Part shown: piece after piece, positions 62,017-64,000 of the stretch
How positions within the stretch are numbered: the stretch's first letter is position 1
How the letters are laid out: each line of letters opens with the position of its first letter
Source of the DNA: Bacillus sp. AFS015802
GTDB lineage: Bacteria; Bacillota; Bacilli; Bacillales; Bacillaceae_B
Reading direction: 5' to 3'
Length of the DNA stretch: 64,000 nt
Assembly: GCF_002561455.1 (NCBI RefSeq)
Contig: NZ_NTUP01000007.1
Span: forward strand, 62,001 to 126,000
Position numbers and translations under genes: made by a program
The notes under the pieces: generated by a model
Database searches by the model: none
Told to the model about the DNA's origin: nothing
What the model saw: only the letters and a program-made list of their open reading frames with translations

Positions 62017-62142
62017 TCAATTGATTTCTTTTAAACCTTTATTATTGGCCGCTACCCATATTGATAATCCAATCAGCATTAAGGAACAAAATCCAATAAC
62101 AAGGAGTAAAATCAGCAAGAATATAATCCAAGTATTTTCCAC
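62017..62142 (-). CDS. 41-residue membrane peptide
   Basis: A GTG directly following the TAA of the 62143 gene opens 41 codons with one strong membrane helix (about 5-30, WIIFLLILLLVIGFCSLM). Weak ribosome-binding site but coupling with the upstream gene is plausible. The rest of the 332-base interval before the S66 gene holds nothing recognised. Confidence 0.45.
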   Translation of the reverse strand: MENTWIIFLLILLLVIGFCSLMLIGLSIWVAANNKGLKEIN

Positions 62143-62571
62143 TTATTTACATTGGTTACTTTCAACATGCTTCCCTTCCTTTGGCAAACTCCCCTCTGGT
62201 GGTGTCCAAGCATTCTGACAAATATTCTTTTCATCTACCACTGAGTATGTATAAGTCCAGCCTTTTTCGTTTTCAAACTCAACATTTAAATGATAAGGAT
62301 TGTATTGCCTCCCTGTTAGATGACCAATTTCCCACTCTTGATTGGGGTATCTCTTCTCAAGAATATGGTTTAGTTGTTCTGTCTTCTTTGATACTTGATA
62401 ATCAATAAAGTAGGGTCGAATCACGAAGAATGAAAGGACTATAACAGTTAGTGAGGACGCGAAAATTAAACAGAGTTTTCTAATCTTTTCAGGCAATAAA
62501 AATGCGACTGCAAATATGATCATGATAAACGCAGCACACGTGGTCATTTCAACTACTGTTATTGGATGCAC
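62143..62571 (-). CDS. Membrane-anchored protein of unknown function
   Basis: 142 residues. Two N-terminal membrane helices (about 8-26 and 31-50) are followed by a soluble domain (NHILEKRYPNQEWEIGH, then NPYHLNVEFENEKGWTYTYS). GTG at 62571 with GGGGGG; the longer frame is rejected. A truncated paralogue lies at 54221. Probably in operon with the following 41-residue peptide. Confidence 0.68.
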   Translation of the reverse strand: MHPITVVEMTTCAAFIMIIFAVAFLLPEKIRKLCLIFASSLTVIVLSFFVIRPYFIDYQVSKKTEQLNHILEKRYPNQEWEIGHLTGRQYNPYHLNVEFENEKGWTYTYSVVDEKNICQNAWTPPEGSLPKEGKHVESNQCK

Positions 62572-62636
62572 AAAAATCCCCCCATCGTTCCCAAGAGCCT
62601 TAAAAGAAGATCCATTATAATTATGAAGCAAAAAGA

Positions 62637-62861
62637 TTATGGGTTTATATATTTACTTTTATCTTTATCATCAGCACTATCATTTTCTTCTTCTTGTTCA
62701 TCTTCAATATTTTCTTCCTGAAACTCGCTTACAGTCTGGCCAGTTATATGGTCAAACGGGGTGTAGTAATGATGAGGATTTTTCTTCTTAATTAATACTC
62801 TATAAGCTACTATTAGAATGAATATTACAAACACCAATACAATAGTTGACGTTAAATACAA
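62637..62861 (-). CDS. Small DUF3951-like membrane protein
   Basis: 74 residues: one membrane helix (about 5-22), a basic turn, then the YTPFDHITGQT motif and a long acidic tail rich in E and D. Relative of the protein at 47859. TTG start with a weak site. Function unknown. Confidence 0.6.
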   Translation of the reverse strand: MYLTSTIVLVFVIFILIVAYRVLIKKKNPHHYYTPFDHITGQTVSEFQEENIEDEQEEENDSADDKDKSKYINP

Positions 62862-62928
62862 TAAAAAAAGAATCCTGAAACCCCTCCCGAAATTAAGTTT
62901 GCGTGTTCAGTTAACCCAACCTCTCATT

Positions 62929-63852
62929 TTAGGTTTGTGCTGGCACACTATCCCCCCGCTGTACCATTTTATGTACACACTTAATAATCAAATCCGGTCG
63001 CTCTAAGAACACAGAATGCCCTGAATGACTCGCAAACATTAATTCACCCTTTAAAGACATTTTACTCTGGTTGGTAATGAACTCTTTCCATTTTTCCTCG
63101 AACACTCTTAACTCCCATTCAGGTATTCCATTGTCCAATTCAGATTTAATCGTAAATTCTTTGTCCCGCCCAATGACGATCAATGGAACATCGGGAAAAT
63201 CTCCTAAACTCCTAATAACTTCTGCATCTTTCGTCCATTCCTTAATCTCTGATGCCATCGCTTTATATAGTAATGGGGTCACCTGAAAGTCCATCAGTTT
63301 TTGCTGAATGGTCTTCGGAAATTGACGTTGTTTTTCATTAAGTGAGGGTTTCAGTATTTTCATTAGTTCTTGCTCACTTTTGGTTGAATACTCCAAGCTT
63401 TTTTCAATCCACAATTGATCTGTCTCTTGATTTAAAACAGGTAGATCGAGCTTTTCTAATTCTTTTAAGTCAACAGAAGTCGAGTCCACTAATATCACTC
63501 CGGCCACCTTTTCAGGGTGAACTTTAGCGAAATGTTGAACACAAAGGCCTCCATACGAGTGTCCCATTAAATAAATCGGCTCGTCGATTTGAAAGTAATT
63601 GAGTATTTCAGCTAAATCACTTATGGTTGATGCCGTGTTTTGAATCCCAGCCCCGATCTCACTCCGCCCCAGTCCCTGCCGATGAAACGCTAAGACTCTA
63701 TACGATTTACTTAAATTTTCTATTACCTCATACCACTCTTCAAATGAGCAGCCCATTCCTGTAAGGACAATTACCAGTGGACCTTTATTCCCTTTAATAA
63801 GAACTTCAATTTTGTGGTCATTGATTTTGATCAGTTGATTAATAAATCTCAA
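62929..63852 (-). CDS. Alpha/beta hydrolase
   Basis: A 307-residue alpha/beta-hydrolase-fold enzyme. Oxyanion segment LTGMGCSFEEW near 31-41; nucleophile elbow LMGHSYGGLC with serine near 99; acid in GRDKEF; histidine in the C-terminal ASHSGHSVFLERP. The TTG at 63852 has GAGGAAGAAAGG; an upstream TTG at 63867 is an alternative. Expressed from a shared-family promoter (63873-63901). A C-terminal fragment of a paralogue is at 56981. Confidence 0.85.
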   Translation of the reverse strand: MRFINQLIKINDHKIEVLIKGNKGPLVIVLTGMGCSFEEWYEVIENLSKSYRVLAFHRQGLGRSEIGAGIQNTASTISDLAEILNYFQIDEPIYLMGHSYGGLCVQHFAKVHPEKVAGVILVDSTSVDLKELEKLDLPVLNQETDQLWIEKSLEYSTKSEQELMKILKPSLNEKQRQFPKTIQQKLMDFQVTPLLYKAMASEIKEWTKDAEVIRSLGDFPDVPLIVIGRDKEFTIKSELDNGIPEWELRVFEEKWKEFITNQSKMSLKGELMFASHSGHSVFLERPDLIIKCVHKMVQRGDSVPAQT

Positions 63853-63872
63853 TCCTTTCTTCCTCAATACTA

Positions 63873-63901
63873 ATTATTCCAAATTTTGTGTATTTGGGCA
63901 A
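63873..63901 (-). promoter_or_regulatory. Extended -10 promoter, shared family copy 8
   Basis: TTGCCC (63896-63901), 17-base spacer, TGG-AATAAT (63873-63878), then TAGTAT. Confidence 0.65.
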
Positions 63902-64000
63902 TGCTCTTGTTTAAATAACTGGCCTCATAACTGAACAGGGGGAACCCGAATAGAGTGAAGAAATTTCCTCACTCCCATCTAAAAAACATCCCATGGCCAG

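Overview
The window looks like an accessory stretch of the chromosome of a Gram-positive, low-to-moderate G+C member of the Bacillaceae (a Bacillus or Rossellomorea type is my inference). Reasons: strong GGAGG-type ribosome-binding sites with frequent GTG/TTG starts, rho-independent terminators at most operon ends, a T-box leader, an ECF-type promoter, lipoproteins with Gram-positive lipoboxes, and gene families typical of bacilli (PadR/DUF2812, MocR, DUF3951, DinB-like, YcxB, rifampin phosphotransferase). No rRNA, tRNA, CRISPR array, prophage or complete transposase gene was seen. Most genes lie on the minus strand, as singles or short operons.

Layout. 1-10 kb: truncated sensor kinase, membrane protein, AraC/GyrI regulator, rifampin phosphotransferase, an SRPBCC protein, a small transcript, an APH-type kinase, DUF402 and VOC proteins. 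10-16 kb: a large RND pump with a structured leader, a VOC/methyltransferase operon and a stand-alone MraY-like transferase. 16-31 kb: many GNAT acetyltransferases mixed with DinB-like, alpha/beta hydrolase, AraC, LysR/methyltransferase, EamA/MocR, CoaB-like and kinase genes. 31-32.6 kb: a T-box-controlled HIT-PP2C operon. 32.7-48 kb: an Eis-like acetyltransferase, a 1.28-kb non-autonomous mobile element carrying a lipoprotein gene, kinases, DinB proteins, PadR/DUF2812, and several decayed genes (RmlD-like, two GNATs). 48.5-53.9 kb: a MarR-controlled glycosyltransferase, MFS exporter and ABC exporter operon. 54-64 kb: a beta-lactamase-fold protein, NUDIX, GNAT, lipoprotein, metallopeptidase, S66 carboxypeptidase and alpha/beta hydrolase genes, with fragments of duplicated genes.

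Much of the content is small-molecule modification and export: rifampin phosphorylation, acetyltransferases, APH-like kinases, VOC and DinB proteins, NUDIX hydrolases, and RND, MFS and ABC exporters. I read it as a xenobiotic-defence and metabolite-housekeeping region under fast turnover, with at least eight gene remnants visible.

Main observations worth follow-up: (1) a T-box leader in front of a HIT hydrolase and a PP2C-like phosphatase instead of a synthetase or transporter; (2) an element at 34920-36197 with 16-bp inverted ends and an 8-bp target duplication, inserted into the loop of a neighbouring gene's terminator, carrying an ECF-type promoter and a lipoprotein but no transposase; (3) eight near-identical extended -10 promoters (TTTGRAATAATTGGTAT core, exact 17-bp spacer) serving unrelated genes; (4) the MarR-boxed glycosyltransferase/MFS/ABC operon.
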